Shown in pieces: positions 8,556 to 17,789 of a stretch of DNA of 64,000 bases. The DNA is from Myxococcus stipitatus. Lineage in GTDB: Bacteria > Myxococcota > Myxococcia > Myxococcales > Myxococcaceae. Where the stretch lies: the NCBI RefSeq assembly GCF_037414475.1, contig NZ_CP147913.1, forward strand, positions 8,063,501-8,127,500, in the 5' to 3' direction. The notes under the pieces are model-generated. The model was not told the DNA's origin, did no database searches, and worked only from the letters and a program-made list of their open reading frames with translations. A program made the position numbers and the translations under genes. Positions within the stretch are counted from its first letter, which is position 1; every line of letters begins with the position of its first letter.

Positions 8556-9314
8556 ATGGACCTCGTCCTTCGAGTCGCGAACCTGGAGAAGAGCTACGGC
8601 GCGGTGAAGGCCGTGCAGGGGCTGACCTTCGCCGTGGCACCCGGTGAGGTGTTGGGGCTGGTGGGGCCCAACGGCGCGGGGAAGACCTCCACGCTGCGGT
8701 GCCTCGCGGGCATCTTGCCGCCCACGTCGGGGCGGGTGGTGGTGGCGGGCTATGACCTGGCGAAGGACTCGGTGGAGGCCAAGCGGGAGCTGGCCTTCCT
8801 GCCGGACGAACCGCGCTTCTTCGACTACCTCACGGTGTGGGAGCACCTGAACTTCACGGCGCGCCTCTACGGCGTGGAGGACTGGGAGGCTCGGGCGCGG
8901 GCGTTGTTGGAGGAGATGGAGCTGACGGGCCGGGAGAAGGCCCTGCCGAGCGAGCTGTCGCGCGGCATGCGGCAGAAGCTGTCCATCGCCTGCGGCTTCC
9001 TGCATTCACCCAAGCTCATCCTCCTGGATGAGCCGCTCACGGGGTTGGACCCCATCGGCATCCGGCGCATGAAGGACTCGCTGCGGCGGCGCGCGGAGGA
9101 GGGGGCGGCGTTGGTGTTGTCCTCGCACCTGTTGCCGTTGGTGGAGGAGCTGTGTCACCGGCTCTTGGTGATTGCCGGTGGGCGCGCCATGGCGCTGGGA
9201 AGTCTGGACGAGATTCGCGCGCGGCTGAGCGGGCCGGATGCGGCGAATGCATCGCTGGAGGACCTGTTCGTGCGCATCACCAGCAGGGCGGGGACGGAGA
9301 AGTCGTCCCCGTGA
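8556..9314 (+). CDS. ABC transporter ATP-binding protein
   Basis: A 252-residue ABC-2-type ATPase resembling the NatA/CcmA group. The Walker A is GPNGAGKTST, the signature is LSRGMRQKL (family variant of LSGGQ), and the Walker B is LILLDEPLTGLDP. The switch His is in SSHLLPLVEEL. The stop codon overlaps the GTG of the following membrane protein, so the two should form one exporter. The substrate cannot be told from the sequence. The gene follows cheY by 13 bases, so shared transcription with the Che genes is possible, although a functional link is not shown. Confidence 0.92.
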   Translation: MDLVLRVANLEKSYGAVKAVQGLTFAVAPGEVLGLVGPNGAGKTSTLRCLAGILPPTSGRVVVAGYDLAKDSVEAKRELAFLPDEPRFFDYLTVWEHLNFTARLYGVEDWEARARALLEEMELTGREKALPSELSRGMRQKLSIACGFLHSPKLILLDEPLTGLDPIGIRRMKDSLRRRAEEGAALVLSSHLLPLVEELCHRLLVIAGGRAMALGSLDEIRARLSGPDAANASLEDLFVRITSRAGTEKSSP

Positions 9315-11038
9315 GCTTCGTGAGCGCGGTGGTCTTCCTGTGGCTGTCCTCCGCGCGCAACCGGTTGAGAGTCCAGCTCCAGCGGCTGCGCAAGCCGCGC
9401 TACCTCATGGGCGCGCTGGTGGGGCTGGGCTACATCTACTTCTTCTTCCTGCGTCGGTTGGACTTCTCGCCCGGCATGCGGCAGGTGCCGGAGGGCGTGC
9501 GCCTGTTCGCGGAGCTGTCGCTCGTGTCCTCCGTGCTGGTGACGGTGCTCTCCTCGTGGACGCTGGGGCCGGACCGTCCCTCGTTGACGTTCTCGGAGTC
9601 AGAGGTGGTGCGGCTGTTTCCCGCGCCCGTCACGCGGCGCGCGCTGCTGCACTACAAGCTGCTGCGAGGCTGGATGGGCGCGGGCGTGGGCGCGCTGGTC
9701 GCCGCGCTGTTCGTGGGGCGCCTCGCGGGCTCGAATCCCGTCTTCTTCTTCGTGGGCGCGTGGTTGTCGTTGGGGACGTTGTCCCTGCACACGACGGCCG
9801 CGTCCTTCATTCGTACGCGTGTGTTGGCCTGGGGCACGCGGGGACAGGTGGCGCGCTGGAGCGTGGTGGGGCTGGTGCTCGCGGCGGTGGTGCTCGCTGC
9901 GTACTCGGCGCTGGACTCGCACCCGTTCCCCAGGACCGTGGGCACTCCGGGTGTCCTCCGGAACTGGGTGCAGGCGTTGGTGGCCACGCCCGAACTCAGC
10001 GCGGTGCTGTGGCCGGGGCGTTTGATGGTTGCGCCGGCCCTCGCCCGCGACTCCGGTGAGTTCCTCGTCGCGCTCGTTCCGGTGCTCGTGCTGCTGGTGG
10101 CGCACTACGCCTGGGTGCGCGTGGCGGCGGTGCCCTTCGAGGAGTCGGCGGTGGAGCAGGCCGAGACGCGCATGCGCGAGCGCGCCCAGCGAGGCGAGGG
10201 TGTCCCCGCGCACGTCGTTCCACTCTCCTCACGCAAGACGCCCTTTCGATTGTCGGCGCGGGGGCGTCCCGAGGTGGGGCTCATCTGGAAGAACCTCATC
10301 ATCCGCAGGCGGATGGCGGGCGGCATGGTGTCGGTGTTGGCCGCGTTGCTGGTGGGCGTCGTCGTGGTGGCGATGATGGGGGAGACGCGGCTCTTCACGG
10401 ACACCCGGCGGGTGCTCGGGCCCATCGCGTTGTCGCTGGCGGCGATGCTGGCGGTGGTGGGGCCGAGCATCTTTCGCATGGACCTGCGAATGGACCTGCC
10501 CAAGCTGGACTTGCTGCGTGCGCTGCCGCTCGCGGGCTGGCAGGTGGTGGGCGCGGAGGTGGCGGCGTCCGCGCTGGTGTTGGGCGCGCTGCAACTGGGG
10601 CTTCTGTCAGTGGCCCTGTTGTGCGGTCCCGGCGCGGAGGACCCGTGGCTGCTGACGTGGTGGTGGCCGGGCGGGCTGGCGCTGGTGATGGTGCTCCCCT
10701 CGATGGCGCTGGCGGGGCTGCTCGTTCAGAACGCGGCGGTGGTCTTGTTCCCCGCGTGGGTGCCGGCGGACAGGGCGGGGGGCTCGCGGGGCATCGAGGC
10801 GCTGGGACAGCGCTTGTTGACGCTGATGGGCTCGCTGGTGGTGTCGTTGCTGGGGCTCCTGCCCGCGGCGATGGTGGGCGGCGTGACGGGCTTCGTCTTC
10901 ACGAGCACACTGGACGTCTGGGCGGTCCCCATCGCGGGGGCGGCCGCGTCAGCGGTCCTGTTGAGCGAGGTGGTGTTCGGCGTGTTCTGGCTGGGCCGCG
11001 CTTTTGAACACCTGGATATCTCCGAGGACCAGTCTTAG
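9311..11038 (+). CDS. ABC-2-type exporter permease
   Basis: A 575-residue polytopic membrane protein with roughly 10-12 hydrophobic segments, including YLMGALVGLGYIYFFFL near the N terminus and several Val/Leu-rich helices after residue 330. It has a cytoplasmic, charged loop around residues 280-330. I assign it as the membrane partner of the ATPase just upstream from the GTGA overlap and the architecture, rather than from a recognised motif. GTG 9311 is the start implied by the coupling. It is longer than most ABC-2 permeases (about 250-400 residues), as in exporter subunits where two membrane halves are fused. Confidence 0.75.
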   Translation: MSFVSAVVFLWLSSARNRLRVQLQRLRKPRYLMGALVGLGYIYFFFLRRLDFSPGMRQVPEGVRLFAELSLVSSVLVTVLSSWTLGPDRPSLTFSESEVVRLFPAPVTRRALLHYKLLRGWMGAGVGALVAALFVGRLAGSNPVFFFVGAWLSLGTLSLHTTAASFIRTRVLAWGTRGQVARWSVVGLVLAAVVLAAYSALDSHPFPRTVGTPGVLRNWVQALVATPELSAVLWPGRLMVAPALARDSGEFLVALVPVLVLLVAHYAWVRVAAVPFEESAVEQAETRMRERAQRGEGVPAHVVPLSSRKTPFRLSARGRPEVGLIWKNLIIRRRMAGGMVSVLAALLVGVVVVAMMGETRLFTDTRRVLGPIALSLAAMLAVVGPSIFRMDLRMDLPKLDLLRALPLAGWQVVGAEVAASALVLGALQLGLLSVALLCGPGAEDPWLLTWWWPGGLALVMVLPSMALAGLLVQNAAVVLFPAWVPADRAGGSRGIEALGQRLLTLMGSLVVSLLGLLPAAMVGGVTGFVFTSTLDVWAVPIAGAAASAVLLSEVVFGVFWLGRAFEHLDISEDQS

Positions 11039-11139
11039 AAACGGCGAGCGTCCGCTGCCGGACGCGTGCCTCCGGGGCGCTTGTGTCGCCTGGGCCGCGC
11101 GCGCACGTTGGCGCGGACCCAAAGGGACAGGAGCGCGAC

Positions 11140-12030
11140 ATGAAGCTGGGTTTCGTGGGACTGGGCAACATGGGTTTGCCCATGGCGAAGAACTTGCTCG
11201 CCGCGGGGCATGAGGTCGCGGTGTGGAACCGCACCCCCGCGCGAGCCGAGCCCTTGGTCCGGCAAGGCGCGCGGCTGGCCGCTTCACCCGCGGACGCGGC
11301 GAAGGGCGCGGAGGTCGTCTTCAGCATGCTCGCGGATGACCGCGCGGCGGAGGCGGTGGCGCTGGGCCCCACGGGCATCATCGAGGGGCTGGCGAAGGGC
11401 GCGGTGCATGTCTCGTCGAGCACCATCTCCGTGGCGCTCTCCCAGAAGCTGACGGATGCCCACGCGAACGCGGGGCAGGGCTACGTCTCCTCGCCCGTGT
11501 TCGGCCGCCCCGAGGCCGCCGAGACGAAGCAGCTCTGGGTCCTGGCCGCGGGCGCGAAGGCGGACGTGGACCGCTGCAAGCCCGCGCTGGAGGCCCTGGG
11601 CCGCGGCCTGACGGTGCTCGGCGAGCAGGCGTCGATGGCCAACGTCGCGAAGCTCTCCGGCAACTTCCTCATCGCGGCGATGCTGGAGACCCTCTCGGAA
11701 GCGTTCGCGTTCACGCGCAAGTCCGGCATCGAGCCGAAGCAGTTCATGGAACTCTTCCAGAACGTCTTCGCGCGCTCGCCCATCTTCGAGCGTTACGCGC
11801 AGGCCATCGCCGACGAGAAGTATTCCCCCGCGGGCTTCGCCATGCGGCTGGGGCTCAAGGATGTGGGGCTGGTGCTGGAGGCGGCGCGCGCGGCGGAGGT
11901 GCCCATGCCGCTGGCCAGCCTCGTGCGGGACCAGTACCTCGGTGGCGTGGCTCAAGGGCATGGGGACCTGGACTGGTCCGCCCTGGGGGGCCTTGTCGCG
12001 GAGCGCGCGGGCCTGCCCTGGAAGCACTGA
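11140..12030 (+). CDS. NAD(P)-dependent beta-hydroxyacid dehydrogenase
   Basis: A 296-residue oxidoreductase of the 3-hydroxyisobutyrate dehydrogenase / tartronate semialdehyde reductase / glyoxylate reductase family. The N-terminal Rossmann fold begins KLGFVGLGNMGLPMAKNL (GxGxxG). The substrate-binding segment appears as SSSTIS, and the catalytic Lys lies in NVAKLSGNF in the all-helical C-terminal half. The family acts in the cytosol on small 3-hydroxy acids; the exact substrate is not readable. The AGGAG at 11129-11133 stands six bases before ATG 11140 and fixes the start. It is a single-gene unit with hairpins after its stop. Confidence 0.88.
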   Translation: MKLGFVGLGNMGLPMAKNLLAAGHEVAVWNRTPARAEPLVRQGARLAASPADAAKGAEVVFSMLADDRAAEAVALGPTGIIEGLAKGAVHVSSSTISVALSQKLTDAHANAGQGYVSSPVFGRPEAAETKQLWVLAAGAKADVDRCKPALEALGRGLTVLGEQASMANVAKLSGNFLIAAMLETLSEAFAFTRKSGIEPKQFMELFQNVFARSPIFERYAQAIADEKYSPAGFAMRLGLKDVGLVLEAARAAEVPMPLASLVRDQYLGGVAQGHGDLDWSALGGLVAERAGLPWKH

Positions 12031-12049
12031 CACCCGAGGAGAAAAGACG

Positions 12050-12125
12050 ACCGCCCCAGGCGGGCGGGAGGGACGCACGCCTGGAGCGGTGACCCCCGGG
12101 CCTCCAGATTTCAAACCTGGAGGCC
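12050..12125. terminator. Two hairpins between convergent genes
   Basis: Two inverted repeats sit between the dehydrogenase stop (12030, + strand) and the SusD-like stop (12136, - strand). The first pairs ACCGC-C-CCAGGCG (12050-12062) with CGCCTGG-A-GCGGT (12078-12090), a 12-bp stem with one mismatch. The second pairs GGCCTCCAG (12099-12107) perfectly with CTGGAGGCC (12117-12125) around a nine-base loop. Neither is followed by a clear U-tract on either strand. Position between convergent ends makes a bidirectional termination role likely. Confidence 0.5.
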
Positions 12126-12135
12126 TCGGTGGGAG

Positions 12136-13512
12136 CTACTTCCGCGCGTCGGTTTCGGCGAACGGGATGGGGAAGCGTGAGTGCGGCGCGTAGTCAGGGC
12201 TCAGGTTGCGGGGGAGCGAGTCCAGACGGTTGTAGCGGCGCAGGTCGATCCACCGGTGGCCGCCCTCGAACAGCAGCGAGTAGCGCTTCTGGTGCAGGAG
12301 CTCATCGAGGATGTTGTCCTCATTGAGGGCCTTGTCCGGCAGCCGCCCGGAGCGGGTGCGGATGTAGTTGATGTCATCCGCCGCGGAGCCGAAGTTGCGC
12401 AGCGCGATGTTCGCCTCGGCCCGCAGGAGGATGAGCTCCTCGTTGCGGATGATGGGAACCGGGCTGTCGGCGGTGGGGTACATGGTGAAGCGCAGGTCCG
12501 TCGACAGGACGCCTCCCGCGGCCGTCGCGAGGGTGGCCTGCTTGGCGACCTTGCGCGTGAAGCGGTCATCGACCACGCCATCCGGACCCTTCTCCGCATC
12601 GGTCTCCAGCGCGGGATGGCCGTAGATGGTCCGCGCGAGCAGGCCGTTGTCCGTGTCGCCGGAGGACGCGCGGAACACGTGGTACACGCCGATGTTCAGC
12701 GAGGCGAGCGCCGCGCTCTTCGAGCCGGGGTCCGCGGGGACGTTCGCGGCGATGAACGACTCGCTCAGCGCCGTCAGCGCGTCCTCGTTCTTGCCCATGT
12801 ACACCAACACGCGCGCCTTCACGGCGCGGTTGAACTTCCGGAAGGTCGCGGGCGTGTCGAAGCCCGCGAAGCCGGTGCTCAGGCGGAAGGTGAACGTGCT
12901 TCCGGCCTGGGCCAGGTGGGCGTTCGCTTCATCGAGCAGCTTGGCGATGTGGTTGAACACCGCCTCCTTGTTCTCGATGGGCGCCAGCTGGCCCAGGGGC
13001 AGGTCCACGGCGATGGGCGCGCCGTTGATGTCACGGGTGTTGATGACCACCAGGAAGTCCAACGCCATGAGGGTCTTCGCGAACCCCCGGACGCCTTCCT
13101 TGTCCTCGGGCCTCATCTCGTTGAGCTTCTCGAGCGCGGCCAGGAGGGTGTTGGCGTTGCGGATGTTGGCGTAGGGGGTGGTCCAGTGGTTGCCACCGAA
13201 CGCGCCACCGCCCGGGTCCATGACCGGGCCGAGCATCTCGTCGATGGCGCGCGGGTCCGCGGGGTCGAAGACGTAGGCCTCGCGCCCGATGACTCCCAGC
13301 TGCGCGACGTACCCGTTCTGCACGGACACGTTCGCGCGGTGGCCGATGATGAGCCCCGTGGCCGCGCTGTTGGCGGCGGACACGGTGGGCCGGTTGGTGA
13401 ACTCCTCCAGGCTGGGGTTGTTCAGGTCGCCGATGTCCAGGCTGCCGCAGCCGCCCAGGCCGAGCGCCGCGCACAGCGCCACCAATGCTTTCTTCGTCTG
13501 GTAGATGTTCAT
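12136..13512 (-). CDS. SusD/RagB-like outer-membrane lipoprotein
   Basis: A 458-residue lipoprotein. The N terminus has a short signal peptide ending in the lipobox LGGC, which gives lipidated Cys22. Family marks are an early NNPSLEEF segment, the central NEELILLRAEANIAL helix, and the C-terminal ILDELLHQKRYSLLFEGG then HRWIDLRR. SusD proteins cap a SusC barrel and bind the substrate at the cell surface. The gene lies four bases downstream of the SusC-like gene on the same strand, the standard pairing. No glycoside hydrolase or dedicated sensor gene is next to it, so the substrate is unknown. The family is typical of Bacteroidota and unusual here. Confidence 0.85.
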   Translation of the reverse strand: MNIYQTKKALVALCAALGLGGCGSLDIGDLNNPSLEEFTNRPTVSAANSAATGLIIGHRANVSVQNGYVAQLGVIGREAYVFDPADPRAIDEMLGPVMDPGGGAFGGNHWTTPYANIRNANTLLAALEKLNEMRPEDKEGVRGFAKTLMALDFLVVINTRDINGAPIAVDLPLGQLAPIENKEAVFNHIAKLLDEANAHLAQAGSTFTFRLSTGFAGFDTPATFRKFNRAVKARVLVYMGKNEDALTALSESFIAANVPADPGSKSAALASLNIGVYHVFRASSGDTDNGLLARTIYGHPALETDAEKGPDGVVDDRFTRKVAKQATLATAAGGVLSTDLRFTMYPTADSPVPIIRNEELILLRAEANIALRNFGSAADDINYIRTRSGRLPDKALNEDNILDELLHQKRYSLLFEGGHRWIDLRRYNRLDSLPRNLSPDYAPHSRFPIPFAETDARK

Positions 13513-13516
13513 GGCG

Positions 13517-16500
13517 TTAGAACCCGACGTCGAGCGACGTCCAGAAGCTGCGGCTAGGGGGGAAGGGGGCGACGTCGATGTTGCGCGCGATGGCCTGGTT
13601 GCCGAAGTTGCTCACCTCGGGGTCCAGACCCGAGTAGCCGGTGAACGTCAGCAGGTTGCGGCCGCTGAGGCTCAGCCGCGCGCTCTGCAGCTTCGGGATG
13701 GCGGACACCCAGCTCTTGGGCAGGTTGTAGCTGAGCGTCACCTCGCGCAGCTTCAGGAACGTCGCGTCCTCGATGTAGACGGTGGCGCTCGTCCGGCGGG
13801 CCTCGACGCGCTGACGGCCTGCCGTCTCGAAGTCGACCGAGGTGCCGGCGTCGTCATAGAGGTAGCGCGTCAGGTTGACGATGTCGCTGCCCTGCTGCCA
13901 GTGGAACATGAAGGACAGCGTGAGGTCCTGGTAGCGCAGCGTGTTGGCGAAGCCCATGGTGAAGGTGGGCTCGGTGTCGCCAATCTTCCTCACGATGGGG
14001 TTGTTGTTCGCGTCGCGGCCGACGTTGCCGATGATCTGCGTCGCCGACTGGCCCTGCTCGATGTAGAACGAACCCAGGCTGTTGCCGAAGCCACCCGCCT
14101 GGAAGGGCGCCACCGGCAGGCTCGTCACCTTGCTGCGGTTGAGCGCGAACGTCGCGGAGCTCGTCCACTCGAAGTTGCCGCGCACGGGGGTGACCTGGAG
14201 CATGGCCTCCACGCCGCGGTTGCGCAGCGAGCCACCGTTGACGAACTGGGTGGTGAAGCCCGTGGACGCCGGCAGGGCGCGCTGCAGCAGCATGTCGCTG
14301 ATGGCGCGCTGGTACACGGACAGCTCCAGCATCACGTCGCCCTCGAGGAAGAGGGCGTCGACGCCCGCCTCGATTTCGCGCTGACGCTCCGGACGGATGT
14401 TCGGGTCACCCGCGACGCCCGTGCCGAGGATGCCCGGCGTACCCTGGACGTTGGCGCGGGAGTTCATGCCGCTGAACTTCATGCCGTAGAGGGGCTGGTT
14501 GCCCGTCTCGCCGTAGGCCACGCGCACCTTGAGCTCGTGGATGGCGGGCACGGGAGAGGGGATGCGGTAGGCGGACGCCAGCTTCGGGTAGAAGTAGAGC
14601 TTGTTGGCGTTGCCGTTGGCGCTGGTCTGCTCGCCGCGGACGGCGCCCACCAGGGTCAGCCGCTCATCGAGGAGGAGCAGCTCCTCCTGGACGTAGTAGC
14701 CGCGGTCGCGCACGTGCGACTCGTTGTCGCGCACGCCAATCACGGTGCCGGAGTCGATGCCGGGCTGACCCGCGCTGAGGTTCTCGCTGACGACGTACTT
14801 GGAGTCGATGCGGCGCTCTTCGAACTGGACACCCGCGGACGTCGTGGCCGAGAGGAACTTCGACGCCGGCTTGTACGAGTGCACCAGGTTGACGCCGGAG
14901 TTGATGTTGCGCACCTGGCTGGTGCCGAACAGCGACGTGCCCGGGAACGTGTCGTCGATGGGCTCGAAGTTGAGCTCGGGCGGGAACAGCAGCTTGTTCT
15001 CCTGCTGGAAGCGGTCCACGCCCGCGTTGGCCAGCACACGCAGGTGGTGCTCGTCCGTCTTCCACAGGTGGATGGTCGCGTCACCGGAACCCATGAAGCG
15101 CCACACGTCCTCGTCGTTCTTCACGAGGGCGGAGGTCTGCAGCGGGTTGGCGCCGTTGGCCAGGAACGGGTTCCTGGGGTAGACGCCCGCGGCGTCCGGC
15201 TCCATGTTCAGGAACTCGGGCACGGTGGGCATCACCATGTAGTTGGTGATGGTCTGGTTGTCGTTGTTGGTGAGGCCGCGCTGGCCCAGCGTGTGGATGA
15301 GGTTGGTGGCGACGTTGACCTCCACCACCTCGCCCACCGTCTGGCTCAGGTTGAGGCGGAACGACTGCTTCTCGTAGCCGGTGTTCTTGATGATGCCCGC
15401 GTCATCGCGGAGCAACGCGGAGGCGAAGTACTTGGTGTTGCCGCTGGCGCCGCTCACGCTGGCGAGTGTCTCCGTGGACAGGTCGCGGCGGCCGGCCAGC
15501 TCCTTCTCGTGGTCGTACGTCTTGCCCGTGAAGTAGTCCCGGGCCCGGGGACCGAAGACCTCCACGGCCTCCTCGACGGTCTCGAAGCGGCGGGTGCCCA
15601 GCGTGTTGGCCAGCGTGTACATGCCCAGCCGCTGGGTGATTTCGACCTTGGGGTCCCCGGCCTTGCCGCGCTTGGTGTTGATGATGACGACGCCGTTGGC
15701 GGCCTTGGAGCCGTAGATGGCGGCGGCGGAGGCACCCTTGAGGATTTCGATGCTCTCGATATCGTTGGGGTTGATGTCCGCGATGCGGTTGACCTGGTTG
15801 TCCTGCGTCGGGTTCGGGTTGGAGCCGCGCACGGACTCGGTCACCACGTACATGCCGTTGCCGATGGCCACATCGCTGACGAGCACACCGTCGATGACGT
15901 AGAGCGGCGCCGTGGAGCCGTTGATGGTGGACACGCCGCGCAGGCGCATCTGGATGCCGCCGCCGGGGGCGCCGGAGTTGGCCTGGATGTTGGCGCCGGC
16001 CACCTTGCCCTGGAGGGCCTGGTCGATGGTCTGCGCGGGGGCGCGGTTCATCTCCTCCGCGTTGACGGTGGCCACGGAGTTGGCCAGGTGCTTGCGGGCC
16101 AGCTCACTGGCGCGGCCCACCACGACCATCTCCTCGGAGAAGATGTTGTCGAGCGCGACGTTGAGCTCGCGCTGGGTGGGGCCCACGCGCACTTCACGCT
16201 CGCCATAGTCCTGGCTGGAGAAGAGCAGCGTGACGGAGCCCGGCGGGACGTTGGGCAGCGAGAACGTTCCGTCCAGCTCCGTCTCCACGCCTTGCGTGGT
16301 GCCCTTGATGATGACGCGCACCAGGGGCAGGCCCTCGTTCGTCAGCCGGTCCGCGACCCGGCCCTTCACGGTGCGCCCCAGGACGGGGGCCGCGGGCGGG
16401 GGGGAGGCCGGCGTCGTCGCCGCCGGGGTCTCCGTCGCTGGCGCTGGCGCCGGTGTGGCGGGTGCCTGGGCGGCGGGAGCCGGCTGTGGCTCCGCCGCGG

Positions 16501-16582
16501 GTGGGTTGCCTTCCTGCGCCATTGTTTCCAACGAGAAGAGTGCGATTACGCACCCCGGAATCAACGCTCTCTTAAGCGTCAT
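13517..16582 (-). CDS. SusC/RagA-like TonB-linked outer-membrane transporter
   Basis: A 1021-residue TonB-dependent receptor. From ATG 16582 there is a signal peptide (to about residue 22) and a long Pro/Ala-rich stretch. A carboxypeptidase-regulatory-like beta-sandwich follows (about 70-145), then a TonB-box-like EEMVVVGRA. The plug carries the SusC signature around GGIQMRLRGVSTINGSTAPLYVIDGV and IESIEILKGASAAAIYGSKAANGVV. The rest is the 22-strand barrel, ending in Phe. An in-frame TTG at 16600 is possible, but ATG 16582 has GAGGA upstream and begins the signal peptide directly. It would import a SusD-captured ligand using TonB energy. Confidence 0.9.
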   Translation of the reverse strand: MTLKRALIPGCVIALFSLETMAQEGNPPAAEPQPAPAAQAPATPAPAPATETPAATTPASPPPAAPVLGRTVKGRVADRLTNEGLPLVRVIIKGTTQGVETELDGTFSLPNVPPGSVTLLFSSQDYGEREVRVGPTQRELNVALDNIFSEEMVVVGRASELARKHLANSVATVNAEEMNRAPAQTIDQALQGKVAGANIQANSGAPGGGIQMRLRGVSTINGSTAPLYVIDGVLVSDVAIGNGMYVVTESVRGSNPNPTQDNQVNRIADINPNDIESIEILKGASAAAIYGSKAANGVVIINTKRGKAGDPKVEITQRLGMYTLANTLGTRRFETVEEAVEVFGPRARDYFTGKTYDHEKELAGRRDLSTETLASVSGASGNTKYFASALLRDDAGIIKNTGYEKQSFRLNLSQTVGEVVEVNVATNLIHTLGQRGLTNNDNQTITNYMVMPTVPEFLNMEPDAAGVYPRNPFLANGANPLQTSALVKNDEDVWRFMGSGDATIHLWKTDEHHLRVLANAGVDRFQQENKLLFPPELNFEPIDDTFPGTSLFGTSQVRNINSGVNLVHSYKPASKFLSATTSAGVQFEERRIDSKYVVSENLSAGQPGIDSGTVIGVRDNESHVRDRGYYVQEELLLLDERLTLVGAVRGEQTSANGNANKLYFYPKLASAYRIPSPVPAIHELKVRVAYGETGNQPLYGMKFSGMNSRANVQGTPGILGTGVAGDPNIRPERQREIEAGVDALFLEGDVMLELSVYQRAISDMLLQRALPASTGFTTQFVNGGSLRNRGVEAMLQVTPVRGNFEWTSSATFALNRSKVTSLPVAPFQAGGFGNSLGSFYIEQGQSATQIIGNVGRDANNNPIVRKIGDTEPTFTMGFANTLRYQDLTLSFMFHWQQGSDIVNLTRYLYDDAGTSVDFETAGRQRVEARRTSATVYIEDATFLKLREVTLSYNLPKSWVSAIPKLQSARLSLSGRNLLTFTGYSGLDPEVSNFGNQAIARNIDVAPFPPSRSFWTSLDVGF

Positions 16583-16938
16583 TCGGATAGTTCCTCGCAA
16601 CGGTGGGAACGGCCCCCCCAGCAGGTGCCGTGGGCGCGAATCGTCACTGGCTGAACTGAATCAAGTCAATGGCGGTCCCAGTATTTCAAGAAGGTTGGCC
16701 AAATCCATTCAAACGGAAATATTCCGATCTCGTACCGAGCGGTGCTGACGCGCAGCGCGATGAGCACAGAGCCAAGAGGGGCTGCGTGCGCGACCTGCCC
16801 GGGAGCATCGTGGATCTCCGCGAGCCCGACTCCATGGGATGGGTTGTAACGGGTTACTGAGCACGGCCCGCATGACAGGCTTTGTCAGCCCGCGTCAGCG
16901 CGCCCGCATCGACAGGCGCGTCGCGGCATGCGCACGTT
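16583..16938. other. Intergenic region upstream of the SusC-like gene
   Basis: About 356 bases without a convincing gene, noticeably richer in A and T around 16660-16740 than the flanks. It should hold the promoter of the susC-susD pair and the 3' end signals of the small membrane-protein gene on the same strand. A palindrome TGACA-GGCTT-TGTCA occupies 16873-16887 and could be an operator or a short terminator stem. A 63-codon + strand frame at 16669 has poor third-position GC and no ribosome-binding site, so I do not call it. Confidence 0.6.
16640..16669 (-). promoter_or_regulatory. Candidate sigma-70-type promoter for susC-susD
   Basis: Read on the - strand, TTGACT (16669-16664) is followed after 18 bases by GACGAT (16645-16640). 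The -35 element is close to consensus. The -10 is weak. The implied transcription start is about 50 bases upstream of the susC ATG at 16582. No other promoter-like pair stood out in the gap. Confidence 0.3.
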
Positions 16939-17448
16939 TCAAGCCGCGTGTTTGCGTGTCCGCGCGAGAAAGCCGCGAAGCAGCGTGGCGAACTCGTCGT
17001 GATGCGCGCGGGGCGTGAAGGTGGCCACGCTGCTCAAGGGCACGACGCTGGCGTCCGTGAGGCGCAGGGCCAGTGCGTGAGCGGGGATGTCGTGGGGAGG
17101 AAGGAGCGTCACCTGGACGAGGACGTCTTCGATGTTCTCGGCGTCATACACGTGCTCGAAGCTCCCGCCCGTCGAGCGGCGCGCCACCGTCACCTTGCGG
17201 GTGCGGCAGTCCACGGTGCACGTCGTGAATGTGTAGCTCTTGAAGAAGCCGTACCAGAGGACCGCGGCGACCAGGAGGGACATGATGGGGCCGACCGCCA
17301 AGAGGGGATGGGAGCCATCCGAGAAGGCTCTCGCGGCGAAGAGGGCCCCGGTGAACACCGTGGTGATGGGGGCGAGCCAGAGGGCGGGGAGGCCGGGCCG
17401 CTCTGTCTCCACTCGCAACAAGGAGGACGTCTGTTTCAGGACCTTCAT
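16939..17448 (-). CDS. Small two-helix membrane protein, unknown function
   Basis: A 169-residue protein with a short N-terminal cytoplasmic segment and two predicted transmembrane helices (about 25-45 and 52-70, the second ending LWYGFFKSY). A soluble C-terminal beta-rich part includes TVDCRTRKVTVARR. The layout resembles small bacterial PH-like or DUF membrane proteins in which two helices precede a single soluble domain, but I do not recognise a specific family. It is transcribed divergently from leuS and is not obviously part of an operon. Confidence 0.65.
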   Translation of the reverse strand: MKVLKQTSSLLRVETERPGLPALWLAPITTVFTGALFAARAFSDGSHPLLAVGPIMSLLVAAVLWYGFFKSYTFTTCTVDCRTRKVTVARRSTGGSFEHVYDAENIEDVLVQVTLLPPHDIPAHALALRLTDASVVPLSSVATFTPRAHHDEFATLLRGFLARTRKHAA

Positions 17449-17789
17449 CCGTGGTGCCCCCGCAAGGGACCTCTGTTCGTGCCAGCCCCCTGTCTAGACG
17501 CGAAGCCTCGAGGACGGAAACAGCTTGGAGAAGTCGGGAGGCAAGAAGTCCTGGCTTTCAAGGTGGGATAGGGCCAGACCTCCGGCCGGGGAGGGACGGA
17601 GCGGACGGGCCCCTCCGGGGTTGGGGCACAAGGGCCTGGGTCCGTGGGTTCTCCCGGGTCAGCCGGAGAAATCAGGTCCCGTCGGGGCCAGGGAGGGCCA
17701 CGTCCTGGCCGGTGGTCGGCGGGGACGAGGGAAGCCCGGCAAGACTAGTTGCCCCCAGGGCCGGCCCTCCCATAAGAGGCGCAGCGGAC
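17449..17789. other. Intergenic region upstream of leuS
   Basis: About 341 bases between the divergent membrane-protein gene and leuS. The leuS frame stays open through most of it, but the first residue that matches leucyl-tRNA synthetases is at 17790, and the upstream translation looks like GC-rich noise. A small stem, GGCAA (17738-17742) with TTGCC (17749-17753), lies just before the gene. I see no T-box or other recognised riboswitch. The promoters of both genes must lie here, but I could not identify convincing boxes. Confidence 0.5.

Noticed and set aside
13505..16654. A 1049-codon open frame on the + strand opposite the SusC-like gene
   Set aside because: It is the mirror of a high-GC coding strand. 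Its translation is low-complexity Val/Ala/Gly/Arg/His and has no domain, while the - strand shows a full TonB receptor.
16669..16860. A 63-codon + strand ORF upstream of the SusC-like gene
   Set aside because: The first half has many A/T third positions unlike every real gene here, and there is no Shine-Dalgarno before its ATG.
16873..16887. Palindrome TGACA-N5-TGTCA as a defined operator
   Set aside because: Only five bases per arm and found once, so it could be chance or a weak terminator stem; no regulator gene is adjacent.
17449..17789. A riboswitch or T-box leader for leuS
   Set aside because: No specifier loop, antiterminator or T-box sequence is visible; only short GC-rich stems were found.
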